The notes beneath the pieces are model-generated. The model had not been told where the DNA came from. It saw nothing but the letters and a program-made list of their open reading frames with translations, and ran no database searches. From positions 5,952,001-6,016,000 of the forward strand of contig CP036279.1 of NCBI GenBank assembly GCA_007748055.1: 64,000 nucleotides of DNA. Reading direction: 5' to 3'. Within the stretch, counting starts at the first letter, position 1. Each line of letters begins with the position of its first letter. This document shows, piece after piece, positions 52,051-60,994 of the stretch. Made by a program: the position numbers and the translations under genes. The stretch is from Kolteria novifilia. GTDB taxonomy: Bacteria > Planctomycetota > Planctomycetia > Kolteriales > Kolteriaceae.

Positions 52051-52073
52051 CACTGGCTGACCAGCAGCCAGTG
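52051..52073. repeat. Perfect palindrome CACTGGCTG/CAGCCAGTG
   Basis: Nine-base arms around ACCAG. Related to 40254-40276. Lies after the hydrolase gene and before the MITE-like element; it may act as terminator of the upstream gene, though no T run follows. Confidence 0.7.
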
Positions 52074-52102
52074 GGCCCCAATGATTGTGAGGGCCAAGGC
52101 TG

Positions 52103-52268
52103 CTAGGCTCCGTCTCAAAAGTCGGCTCTGGCTTCGGCTGGCTACGTTGCCGCTGGACTTTGTCGGTCTGCATCGACGAATCCAACGGATTCGCCTGTTT
52201 CGACCTCCTCGTCCCCCACCAACTCGCTGTGCCTCGGGCCGACGATCAACTTTTGAGACGAAGCCTAG
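52103..52268. mobile_element. 166-bp MITE-like element sharing the ends of the IS5-family IS
   Basis: Terminal inverted repeats of 18 bases (52103-52120 and 52251-52268) differ at one position, with CTAG at both ends. The first 16 bases match the inverted repeat of the IS at 465-1418 with at most one change. No coding capacity inside. This is the structure of a non-autonomous element mobilised by that transposase type. Its right CTAG forms the stop codon of groES. Confidence 0.8.
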
Positions 52269-52597
52269 TCCTCGGTAGGTTCGGATTTCTCCCGTCGGAA
52301 GACCGCCACGACATCTTCGACCGGAATGACAAAGAGTTGGTTGTCCTGTTCGAAGTCAACCGGAATGGCATTCTTGGGGTGAAACAGGATCTTGTCGTAC
52401 TGCCTGAGGGGAATATCCTCGTCGTTCTCGATTTGTGCGGAAATCGCCACGATTCGGCCGGTGATCGTCGGAATCTCGGCTTGATCGGGAAGAGCGATCC
52501 CTCCCTTGGTCTCGCGTTTGGGTTCGTCCTTTCGGACGAGCACCCGCATGCCGATTGGCTCCACAAACTCGAATGTCTTTCGCCCTGCCTTCGGCAT
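52265..52597 (-). CDS. groES: GroES/Cpn10 co-chaperonin
   Basis: 110 residues. The Cpn10 fold: EPIGMRVLVRKDEPKRETKGGIALPD with the mobile loop, GRIVAISAQ, YDKILFHPKNAIPVDF and the closing VIPVEDVVAVF. It caps GroEL during folding. The C-terminus (REKSEPTED) is longer than usual, and its TAG stop is part of the CTAG target of the MITE-like element. No groEL follows, which is unusual outside genomes with several chaperonin sets. Divergent from the topoisomerase gene. Confidence 0.93.
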   Translation of the reverse strand: MPKAGRKTFEFVEPIGMRVLVRKDEPKRETKGGIALPDQAEIPTITGRIVAISAQIENDEDIPLRQYDKILFHPKNAIPVDFEQDNQLFVIPVEDVVAVFRREKSEPTED

Positions 52598-53014
52598 CGA
52601 ACCTCCTCGCTCGGCTAAACTCTCTCACTAAAGAAGCTTAGTGGCTAGCCTCGATCGACTCAAGGTGAAGCGGCTCGCGTCCTTGGGGCACGGACACCAA
52701 AAGCGAGCGATCCGGAGAGAATCCCGATGACCGGTGAGCGAATGGGTAACGCGTAGCTTCAGGAAGTCTCGAAAGAAACGGCCGCTCGCGCGTCCCCGTC
52801 CGAGATTCCACCTCCGCCCAGGAATTCTCGCGGCTGCGCCGCCCCAGTAGCACGGCAACCGGGGCTACCCCCTCATGAAGAGACGCACTCCCAGAAGCGG
52901 TGGACACGCCGCACCGCACCAGGAAAGCGGGCTCGACTTGCAAAGTGCTGGCGGCAAGATACGCTGGTGGCTTCTCGAATAAGACTGTTGAGGCATGAGG
53001 CGACGACGGCAAGG
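52598..53014. other. Divergent intergenic region, 417 bp
   Basis: Carries the promoters of groES (minus) and the topoisomerase (plus). A short inverted repeat CACTAA-N6-TTAGTG lies at 52626-52643, about 30 bases before the groES start. It is not the CIRCE heat-shock operator (TTAGCACTC-N9-GAGTGCTAA), but the location suits an operator. Nothing else seen. Confidence 0.45.
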
Positions 53015-54922
53015 ATGAGTGGTTACACCGCACAGAACATCGAAGTCCTCGAAGGACTCGAACCGGTCCGGAAACGACCCGCCATGTACATCGGCGGCGT
53101 CGACTCCCGGGGACTGCACCATTTGCTCTGGGAAATCGTCGATAACGCGGTCGACGAATACCTCAACGGCCATGCCGACACCCTCACCGTCACGCTCCAC
53201 AAGGACGGTCGATCGGTCAGCATTGGCGACAACGGCCGCGGCATCCCCATCGACAAACATCCGAAGTTCAAGAAGTCGGCCCTCGAACTGATCCTCACCA
53301 CGCTTCATGCTGGCGGCAAATTCTCCGATGCCAACTACACGCACTCCGGCGGACTGCACGGCGTCGGTGCCTCGGTCGTCAACGCCCTCTCCAAGGAGAT
53401 GGTCGCCACCGTCAAACGTGGGGGACGCGAGTACCGTCAGGAGTTCCGCCGCGGTATTCCCGTCAACGGCATGACCAAGGGGGGCGCGGTTCGCGGCACG
53501 GGCACGACGATCTTCTTTCGCCCCGACGAGAAGATCTTCCCACGCACCCAGTTCGTCGCGGAAACGATCAAGCTACACCTCGAGGACATCTCCTTCATCC
53601 ACGGCGGCTTGAAGATCACCTTTGTCGACGAAACCAAGGGGGAGCGTCACACCCTCTCCAATCCTGGAGGCATCGTCGACTACGTCACCAAGCTCGTGGG
53701 CGAGGGGAACAAGAAACCGCTCGCCGACGTCGTCATTCACGCGATCCGAAGCGAGGGCGAACGGATCGAGGCCGCGTTCCAGTGGACCGAGTCGACCGAG
53801 GAATCGATCCGCTCTTACGTCAACGGCATCCGGACGGCATCGGGCGGCACTCACGAATCGGGAATGCGCTCGGCCGTCGTCAAGGCGGTGCGCGGCTATC
53901 TCGAGACTCACAAAGTCCCACTCAAGGGAGTGTCCATCACGCCCGACGACATTCGCGAGGGAGTCGTCGGCGTTCTCTCGGTCTTCGTCCGCGAACCGCA
54001 GTTTCAAGGACAGACTAAGGAGCGACTCAACAACCCCGAGCTCAACGCCAACGTCGACGGCGTCGTGCGTCCGGCCCTCGAGGACTGGCTCAACAACAAT
54101 CCGTCGCTCGCCGATCGGATCATCGGCCGAATCATCATGGCCGCCCGGGCCCGCCAAGCGTCACGCGATGCCGCCAAGGAGGTCAAACGAAAGGGGCACG
54201 GCACCCGACGCGTCAACCTTCCTGGCAAGCTCGCGGACTGTACCAGCTCGACCAAGCCGGAGGAGTCCGAGCTCTTCATCGTCGAAGGGGACTCGGCCGG
54301 CGGCTCGGCGAAACAGGGACGAAGCGCCCGCTTCCAGGCCGTCTTGCCGCTACGAGGCAAGATCCTCAACAGCGAGGGGGTGACCCATGCTCGAGCGCTC
54401 AAGCACGCGGAACTGGCCGACATCGTCCAGGCCCTCGGCACCGGCATCGGCGACAATTTCAACATCAGTACCCTGCGCTACGGCAAGATCATCCTGTTGA
54501 TGGATGCCGACTACGACGGGCATCACATCTCCACCCTCTTGCTCACCTTCTTTTTCAGGCATATGCCGGAATTGATTCGTCAACGGCGACTCTTCATCGC
54601 CAAACCGCCGCTCTACAAGATCAAGGTCGGCAAGGATCAAACCCACTGGGCCCACGACGATGTCCATCGCGAGGAGATCCTCGCGTCGCTCCCGAAGAAT
54701 GCCCGCCCGGAGATCACTCGCTTCAAGGGCCTCGGGGAAATGCCAGCGCGCACGCTCTCGGAAACGACCCTCAAGCCCGAAACCCGGACGCTGCTCGAGG
54801 TGAAAATCGATTCCGAGGTCGAAGCCGATGCGACGTTCGTCACATTGCTGGGCAAGGATCCTTCCCTTCGCTACGGCTTCATCATGGATCACTCGGGGCT
54901 CGCCGACGAACTCGACATCTAG
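53015..54922 (+). CDS. Type IIA DNA topoisomerase B subunit (GyrB/ParE)
   Basis: 635 residues from the ATG at 53015 (MSGYTAQNIEVLEGLEPVRKRPAMYIGG). ATP-binding GHKL domain (EIVDNAVDEYLNG, IGDNGRGIP, SGGLHGVGASVVNALS), transducer, and TOPRIM (VEGDSAGGSAKQGR; MDADYDGHHI) with PLRGKILN. Motif RFKGLGEMPARTLSETTLKP is nearer ParE-type sequences. The length also fits a short ParE/GyrB without the extra insert. No A subunit is adjacent. Gene symbol left open because gyrB and parE cannot be separated here. Confidence 0.9.
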   Translation: MSGYTAQNIEVLEGLEPVRKRPAMYIGGVDSRGLHHLLWEIVDNAVDEYLNGHADTLTVTLHKDGRSVSIGDNGRGIPIDKHPKFKKSALELILTTLHAGGKFSDANYTHSGGLHGVGASVVNALSKEMVATVKRGGREYRQEFRRGIPVNGMTKGGAVRGTGTTIFFRPDEKIFPRTQFVAETIKLHLEDISFIHGGLKITFVDETKGERHTLSNPGGIVDYVTKLVGEGNKKPLADVVIHAIRSEGERIEAAFQWTESTEESIRSYVNGIRTASGGTHESGMRSAVVKAVRGYLETHKVPLKGVSITPDDIREGVVGVLSVFVREPQFQGQTKERLNNPELNANVDGVVRPALEDWLNNNPSLADRIIGRIIMAARARQASRDAAKEVKRKGHGTRRVNLPGKLADCTSSTKPEESELFIVEGDSAGGSAKQGRSARFQAVLPLRGKILNSEGVTHARALKHAELADIVQALGTGIGDNFNISTLRYGKIILLMDADYDGHHISTLLLTFFFRHMPELIRQRRLFIAKPPLYKIKVGKDQTHWAHDDVHREEILASLPKNARPEITRFKGLGEMPARTLSETTLKPETRTLLEVKIDSEVEADATFVTLLGKDPSLRYGFIMDHSGLADELDI

Positions 54923-55618
54923 ATTGCAACATCCAGTCTCTACGTGAGACGACCAATCGCCCCCTCCTCCGCGAACATGCTCCTCTCTTGCTCTTGGTCG
55001 ACGGAACTCCGAACACCACTTGGAGTGCCCCAGTCCGAGACCACGTCTGTTTCCATGACGCTCAAACGGCTATGCCACTCCTCCCTTCTCAACGGCCGAC
55101 CATGCGTCGGGTAAGTGATCGGCCGAGCCGACCTTCCTTTGTTACCGTTTCGAATGATTTCCACTCACGGTGGTCCCGGCTCAGAAAAGCGGCATTACAC
55201 TCTCACTAAATGCAGCAACTTGTTCCAAACTGCTTGCACCTCCCTGATTCCACTGTTAACATCCTTTCCCAAGGAACCGCGGAAGCAAGACAAACGCTGT
55301 CTCGAACGAGTCAATTCAACCGCCGGCTTCTATCGGCATTGTCTTGCGGATGGTCTCGATTGGGGAATTCAACGACGCCGGGACTTCTCGGCACGAGACA
55401 CAGTGAAACAAGGCTAGGCCCTCCGGACTCACTACCGGTGAGACGATGCGAACCGGTCGTGCCCGTCGCTTTCTAGAGCGGCTACGGTGACGATCTCGCA
55501 TCAGCCACTGGTTCTCGAGGGGCCGCACCTCATCTTGGGGCAACCGTCGATCACCGAGACATTGGCCGGTCAGAGGCGGCGGCAAGTCCGCTGGTGAGAC
55601 GACAAAGGGGAAACAACC
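54923..55618. other. Intergenic, 696 bp
   Basis: Lower GC than the flanks and no convincing frame. It should contain the promoter and a long leader for the DUF1559 gene, whose start has a GGGGAAAC region upstream. No tRNA-like or riboswitch-like fold could be recognised by eye. Confidence 0.4.
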
Positions 55619-56602
55619 ATGAATCGTCGGGCAACCGGACGCGCCTTCACGCTCGTTGAGCTCTTGGTCGTGATCGCCATCATCGGAATCCTTGTCGCGT
55701 TGCTTCTCCCGGCCGTCCAGCAAGCTCGCGAAGCGGCACGTCGGTCCCAGTGCCAGAATCACCTGAAGCAGTTGGGCGCCGCTCTTCACAACTACCACGA
55801 TAGCCACAACACCTTCCCCTATGGCCACGGTCGACGGCACAACAATCCCGGTGCGACGAGCAACGCCAACTGGGCTTGGGGCGCCATGCTCTTGCCCTAC
55901 CTCGACAAGCAAGCCCTCTGGGAACAGCTAAACGTCGGCAATGAAGCTCTCGACGCGGTCATCGACGACCCGGCACGGCTTCCCCTGATGCAGCGCAAGA
56001 TCAGCGTCTTTCGTTGCCCGACCGACAATGGTCCCGCGACAAATACCGGTTTTCAAATCCCTCGCGGCAGCGGAGGAAACACCAACTGTACGAGCGGTTG
56101 CGAGGCGCTGGCGACGTCAAACTACATCGGCGCCTCGAATCACGCCCGCCTTCGCTACATCCGGAACGGGTTCCTCGGCACCCCCTATCTGGGGTCAGGT
56201 CAAACGGTGCGTTTGGCCGACGTCACCGATGGAACGAGTAAGACGTTCGCGATCGGCGAGCGAGCCTGGCAGATCGGGAACATCAGCCGTAAGGCAGGCA
56301 ACATCTTTGGCATCAATGGCCACGCCGAGGACAATCGCGATCGTGGAATCGCCGGCGTCCTCGCTGGCGGAACCTGGCCGATCAATTGGCCGGGTGTCGA
56401 CGCGGTCAAGGGGTTCAGCAGTAATCACCCCGGCGGTGCCCAGTTCCTGATGGTCGACGGTTCGGTGCGATTCGTCAACGAGTCGATTGATCACGTGGGC
56501 GCATCGACGGGAGGCGGTGGTGGCAACGACGTCTTGCCGGTCGACAGCACCTATGAGCGTCTCTTCTCTATCAATGACGGACAGATCCTAGGCGATTTCT
56601 AA
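55619..56602 (+). CDS. DUF1559 protein with prepilin-type N-terminus
   Basis: 327 residues. The N-terminus [36 protein letters not shown] is a class III (type IV pilin-like) signal with the hydrophobic helix and Glu at +5. The C-terminus has the planctomycete-typical H-x9-DG motif in [16 protein letters not shown]. Such proteins are cleaved by a prepilin peptidase and are one of the largest families in planctomycetes; their function is unsettled. Paired with a second copy at 57276. Confidence 0.95.
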   Translation: MNRRATGRAFTLVELLVVIAIIGILVALLLPAVQQAREAARRSQCQNHLKQLGAALHNYHDSHNTFPYGHGRRHNNPGATSNANWAWGAMLLPYLDKQALWEQLNVGNEALDAVIDDPARLPLMQRKISVFRCPTDNGPATNTGFQIPRGSGGNTNCTSGCEALATSNYIGASNHARLRYIRNGFLGTPYLGSGQTVRLADVTDGTSKTFAIGERAWQIGNISRKAGNIFGINGHAEDNRDRGIAGVLAGGTWPINWPGVDAVKGFSSNHPGGAQFLMVDGSVRFVNESIDHVGASTGGGGGNDVLPVDSTYERLFSINDGQILGDF

Positions 56603-57275
56603 GCCGAACAACCGTATTGGTTCGCAGGGGACGATGTCGCTGGTAGAGCCTTAAGGCCAACCGGCCAATGCACGCAAACACCCACTCACTATACCAAGAC
56701 GCCTATCTAAGGACTGCTTTGAGGGAATCGAGAACCTTATCCGAATGGAGGAACGGATTGACCGAGTCTTGTGGCGAAAGGAGTGACGCCAGGAAGACCA
56801 CGAAATCAACGACAACGCGAATGCGTGAGAAAATTCACGAAAACGGGTGTTCGTCGCGGTACAATTCCTTGAAGATCGAACTCCTTGCTAACGCTCATGA
56901 TCGCATTCCAAAGAAATTGCGAACACGGACGGAACTTTCTGAGCGCGAGCGGGTTCTAAGGTTGAAGTCACTACGGTCGCACAGTGCAACATGCGTGGCC
57001 GTCCGTTGCCGTTTTGAGGCAAGTCGTCACTCGATGGCGATCCTACCTCCTAAGAGGATCCACAAACACTCCATCATGTAATGCCCGTCGCGAGTCGTAA
57101 GGGCACGCACTCATACAAGTGTCATTGTTACGTGTCTCCTAGTGACGACCATGCTTCGAAGAGTCTGGTGCGTCGGAAATAGAGAGCGGCATGTTCCGGT
57201 CAAGCATGCCGTGGATGGCCTCGTCTGTCGTCTAGGCCGAAGAAGTCGACCAAAGCAGCTTGAGGAAGCAATAGG
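56603..57275. other. Intergenic, 673 bp
   Basis: An open frame at 56668-57081 lacks codon bias, a ribosome site and similarity to known proteins, so I do not call it a gene. A hairpin (CGGCATG at 57185-57191, CATGCCG at 57203-57209) lies about 65 bases before the next gene. No other feature. Confidence 0.45.
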
Positions 57276-58271
57276 ATGCTGAGAAACAAACGCGGGGCGT
57301 TCACCCTCATCGAACTCTTGGTGGTCATCGCCATCATCGGTGTCTTGGTCGCCCTTCTCTTGCCGGCCATTCAGCAGGCGCGCGAAGCGGCCCGACGGAT
57401 GCAGTGCCAATCGAATCTCCGCCAATTCGGCGAAGCGATGCACAACTACCTCGACGGCCACAGCGTCTTCCCCTATGGCGTCGGAGCCGTCGACGGTGGA
57501 GCGGCCGACTCGACTTACTGGAGCTGGGGTGCCCACCTGTTGCCCCACCTCGACAAGTCGGCCCTCTATGACCGGCTCAACGTTGGTGGGCGTTCGCTCG
57601 GCCAGGCGGTCTCCGCGACGGGTGCCGCGGAAGTCCTCCCCGAGATGCAGCAGCGCGTCGCGGCCTTCCGCTGCCCTTCGGACAATGGCGACGTCGTCAA
57701 CAGCCAGTATCAAGTTGGGGGCGAGAGCCTCGCTCTCTCGAACTACGTCGGCAGCACCTCTCATGCCTACACCGCCAACGACTGGACCGGGGTGCTGGGA
57801 CCGGTCTTCAGCCTTGGTGGTGGCGGCACCGCGACAGCGCGACCCCTGGGGTTGGATGATCTCTTGGACGGAACGACGAAGACCTTCCTCATTGGGGAGC
57901 GCACCTGGCGAATTCAAGGTAACAACCTCTACGCCGGCAACGTCTTCGGCTTCACCGGATCTACCCTCTCGAGCCCCTCGTCGCGCGGCAGCGGACTGTG
58001 TGCGGTCCTCGGCACGACCGGTTGGCCGATCAATGACCTGACCGACGCCAACGACTACAACAGCGCCCGGATGGGATTCAGCAGCCAGCACCCAGGCGGC
58101 GCAAACTTCCTCATGGGTGACGGAGCAGTGAAGTTCATCGGCGAGACGATCGACCACGTTCAGACTCGCGCTCCCGCGGCCACGACCGATTCGAACTCGC
58201 TTGAGACGGTCGACAGCACCTTCGAGCGACTGGCTCACGTTCGCGACAACCAGGTCATCGACGGCTTCTGA
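57276..58271 (+). CDS. DUF1559 protein with prepilin-type N-terminus (second copy)
   Basis: 331 residues. The same plan as the gene at 55619: prepilin segment [25 protein letters not shown] and C-terminal [16 protein letters not shown]. About a third of the intervening residues match the first copy, mainly near [11 protein letters not shown], the cysteine motif FRCPSDNG and GERTWRI. An old tandem duplicate. Followed by a good terminator. Confidence 0.95.
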   Translation: MLRNKRGAFTLIELLVVIAIIGVLVALLLPAIQQAREAARRMQCQSNLRQFGEAMHNYLDGHSVFPYGVGAVDGGAADSTYWSWGAHLLPHLDKSALYDRLNVGGRSLGQAVSATGAAEVLPEMQQRVAAFRCPSDNGDVVNSQYQVGGESLALSNYVGSTSHAYTANDWTGVLGPVFSLGGGGTATARPLGLDDLLDGTTKTFLIGERTWRIQGNNLYAGNVFGFTGSTLSSPSSRGSGLCAVLGTTGWPINDLTDANDYNSARMGFSSQHPGGANFLMGDGAVKFIGETIDHVQTRAPAATTDSNSLETVDSTFERLAHVRDNQVIDGF

Positions 58272-58302
58272 GCTTCCGTTGACACCATCGCTGATGCGAC
58301 AA

Positions 58303-58338
58303 CGCCGACTCGCCCCACGGGGGAGGGTCGGCGTTTTG
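58303..58338 (+). terminator. Factor-independent terminator after the second DUF1559 gene
   Basis: CGCCGAC (58303-58309) pairs with GTCGGCG (58327-58333), followed by TTTT. Inner GCCCCACGGGGG adds a second stem. It lies 32 bases after the stop codon. Confidence 0.85.
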
Positions 58339-58447
58339 CGTTTCTTGGCGATGCTGATGAGAGAACGTGAACGCGTTCAAAGAGATGAAGACACGCCCCG
58401 GATCCGCCATGGCGACGAACCCAGGGAAGCGAGTGGCGGCGAGCCGC

Positions 58448-59686
58448 CTACTTGACCACCACCTCGGGCGGGTCGGCGTACGCGGCGTAGACATCGCCGA
58501 CATGAGCCTGCTCGGTATCACCCTTGTGGATATAGATGCGGTAGTCGAAGCGAAGCTGATCCCCCTTGGGGACGACGTAGGTGCCGTCGTACTTCTTGCG
58601 ATCGCCCTTGAAATAACCGATGCCGAATGGGTTGGCGGTGAACAAGCCATACGTGCGGACGTGCCAGTAGGTCGGATGGCGAAGGTTCGTCGGCTTGTCG
58701 AAAATGGCGATGCCGACCGTCTCCCCCTCGAGGGGACCGAAGTAGTCGCACCACGGGGCTCGCTTACCCCAGGCTTCCTTGTTCTCGACGCCGTTGGCGT
58801 TGCGGATCGTGCCACCCTTCTTCGCATCAACCTTCATCGTCCCGGCGACGCGAACGCCGAACATGCCGTCCTTGCGATCGCCCCAAACCAGTTCCTTTTG
58901 GGATGCGTTGACGGTGACCATGACGTCCATGAGACGGGCGTCGGGCACGTTGTAGACTCGCATGGTCCGGATGTCGTCGGCCGTCTTGTTGCCCTTGGTA
59001 TCGATCCAATCGGTCCGGGCCGTGAACTCCCCGAAGACGGGGCCGTTCTGGATATCGACGATCTCCTGGTGCACCGTCGAAGCCGCTTTGTCGACTTCAT
59101 GCCAATAGTTCTCCCCACTGACGTCCTCGTGCGTGAACCAGAGCGAGCGGTGGTGATGATGGTCGTCGCGTTCGTTGGCGGCCCCCTCCACCATCGGGTA
59201 GGCCCGCGTGACGGGTTTGCCGGTCGGACCGATGATCGGCCACCAGTAGGGTTTGTTGGCGACGCCCTTCTTCGTGCGATAAACCGTGAAGAGCTTGCCG
59301 TTGATCGTGATCTCGACGCCCTCGCCAGTCTCCTTGATCTCGACCCCTTCCCCGGCGGGAGCGGTCGCGGCCTCGCCCGGGACGAGTTTGTAGCGAAGGG
59401 TCTGCTTGGGAGCGATCTTGGGAATGATCCAGGTGAGAGCCGGCTTGCCCTCCTTTTTGTCGCTCTGCGAGACCACTGGTTTACCGTCATCGGCGACAAG
59501 CCGAACCGACTTTCCTGCCAGACCCTTGGGAAGCACCGCCGTTACCGGCGCATCGAGCAGTTCGTGCTCCCCGTTGGTGACGACGACCTCGTGATCGGCA
59601 CGAGCCGCGGGCGAGAGCAACAGCACCAGGGCTGCCGCGAACGCCGGAAGCCTGAGCGAACGGCTCAGGAGGTTTCGATGATCCAC
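58448..59686 (-). CDS. Exported PmoA/DUF6807-family protein
   Basis: 412 residues from a GTG at 59686 with GAGGAG 10 bases upstream. A signal peptide (FAAALVLLLSPAARA before DHEVV) is followed by the family body: RDDHHHHRSLWFTHEDVSGENYWHEVD, ANKPYWWPIIGPTGKPVTR and the C-terminal QLRFDYRIYIHKGDTEQ. Planctomycete genomes carry many such secreted proteins, often near sugar or lyase genes. Enzyme activity is not established. The apparent upstream extension to 60103 is not supported. Confidence 0.88.
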   Translation of the reverse strand: MDHRNLLSRSLRLPAFAAALVLLLSPAARADHEVVVTNGEHELLDAPVTAVLPKGLAGKSVRLVADDGKPVVSQSDKKEGKPALTWIIPKIAPKQTLRYKLVPGEAATAPAGEGVEIKETGEGVEITINGKLFTVYRTKKGVANKPYWWPIIGPTGKPVTRAYPMVEGAANERDDHHHHRSLWFTHEDVSGENYWHEVDKAASTVHQEIVDIQNGPVFGEFTARTDWIDTKGNKTADDIRTMRVYNVPDARLMDVMVTVNASQKELVWGDRKDGMFGVRVAGTMKVDAKKGGTIRNANGVENKEAWGKRAPWCDYFGPLEGETVGIAIFDKPTNLRHPTYWHVRTYGLFTANPFGIGYFKGDRKKYDGTYVVPKGDQLRFDYRIYIHKGDTEQAHVGDVYAAYADPPEVVVK

Positions 59687-60255
59687 GATGAGAATTCTCC
59701 TCGTAAGGTGGGTAAGTGCATCGGTCGTGATGGGCGGGTCCAACTCCAATCCGCCCAAGGGACCGACCAGGGCGGGCACGTGGTTTCGGACAGGCGGCGA
59801 CGACTGCCGATCGTCGGGTTCCAACGATGCGCGATCGTCGAGGCTCTCATTCATCGGAGTCTCGCGATCGCCACACTCCCTTGGCGATCGGGGAGAGGAA
59901 CCCAGAACTCCTTCAGCAGGGATGTTCCGACCATGGCCCAGCGCCACGCTCGCACCATGGTAAGAGGCGACCGCAATGCGATCAAGCAGGTAACGCATTG
60001 GGGAGCGAATCCGCCCACCGAAGGGGAAGCACGCCGAGTGACGATCGCTGAAGGTGGCGGGAGGCGCCGAAGAAGGGGAGAACGTCGAGAGCCGACGTCG
60101 CAAGGAAGGGACCGGGACCGTGGCTCAGTGGGATCGAGACCTGGCGAACCCGGTGGAGGTCTCGCGTGAAGAAGCGAGCGAGGGGACGTCGACGTCCCCT
60201 CAACGCTGGATGGAAGATCACCTCAGGGAGTGGGGAACTCCGTAAGCGGAACCTG
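59687..60255. other. Intergenic, 569 bp
   Basis: Upstream of the DUF6807 gene and downstream of HU (both minus strand). Apart from a 22-bp perfect palindrome at 60180-60201, I see nothing. The region from 59690 to 60100 stays open on the minus strand without coding character. Confidence 0.45.
60180..60201. repeat. 22-bp perfect palindrome
   Basis: GAGGGGACGTC followed by its exact complement, no loop. It lies 54 bases beyond the HU stop on the HU strand. No T run, so a DNA-binding site or interspersed palindrome is as likely as a terminator. Confidence 0.8.
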
Positions 60256-60582
60256 TTAGACCATGTCTTTCAGGGCTTTGAGGGGCAGCGCCTTGACGAC
60301 GTTGCGGGCCGGCTTGGCCTTGATCATGATGTCTTCGCCGGTGAAGGGGTTCTTCCCGGGGCGCGCCTTGGTGGCGGGCTTGCGCTGAACCTTGAGCTTG
60401 ACGAGTCCAGGGACGCTGAAGACGCCTGGTCCACGCTTGCTGAGGTGCTTGCCGATCATGGTGCCCATCTCGTCGAAGACGGCTTGGACGTCCTTCTTGG
60501 TCAAGCCCGTCTTCTCCGCCAGCTCCGTGATGATCTGCGACTTGGTGGCTGGCTTGGGAGGTGCTGCCGCTGTCTTGGCCAT
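60256..60582 (-). CDS. HU-family DNA-binding protein
   Basis: 108 residues from the ATG at 60582 (an ATG at 60600 is possible). The HU/IHF fold: KSQIITELAEKTGLTKKDVQAVFDEM, GVFSVPGLVKLKVQRKPATKAR and the arm motif GKNPFTGEDIMIKAKP. The end (PARNVVKALPLKALKDMV) differs from the common PAFKAGKALKDAV. A proline/alanine-rich N-terminal lead (TAAAPPKPAT) precedes the fold. A dimeric chromosome architecture protein. Confidence 0.95.
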   Translation of the reverse strand: MAKTAAAPPKPATKSQIITELAEKTGLTKKDVQAVFDEMGTMIGKHLSKRGPGVFSVPGLVKLKVQRKPATKARPGKNPFTGEDIMIKAKPARNVVKALPLKALKDMV

Positions 60583-60994
60583 GGGCCTTACATTCTCCAT
60601 CTAAGTTGTTTTGTTGTCCCAACGCGTTAGCGGCTAGATGTTAGAAAGCTTCGAAACGGGAATCAATGGGAAGTTTTCGACTTTTTCTCGGGAAAACACT
60701 GGTCGATCGGCCCTCCGGCCCGCGCCGCGCGCACCCTCTCGCCCCCTCCGTCCCCGCATACTGACATAACAATGACAGTCGCGAGGGATGGCGCCGCGCC
60801 GTGTGGGAACGAAGGCCCACCTCCGGCGTCGTTGCCCCGAGTCACCCCGTTCCCGACACCCGCGAAAGGCGGCCCTTTCGCTTGCCGTGCGCCAGGCACG
60901 CCACCATACTGACCCCAGCGACGTCCATCGCGAACCGCCATCGGCGCGAACGTGATGACGCGAGGTGATCAGCCAACCACGAGGAACACACCCC
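60583..60994. other. Divergent intergenic region, 412 bp
   Basis: Between HU (minus) and the PQQ-propeller gene (plus). Must hold both promoters. A long open frame on the minus strand here (60634-61230) is antisense to a real gene and has no family features. No RNA or repeat recognised. Confidence 0.4.

Noticed and set aside
52626-52643. CIRCE heat-shock operator upstream of groES
   Set aside because: Only CACTAA-N6-TTAGTG is present; the nine-base CIRCE arms are absent.
56668-57081. Open frame of 137 codons between the two DUF1559 genes
   Set aside because: No ribosome site, odd composition, no family similarity; probably chance in a long leader region.
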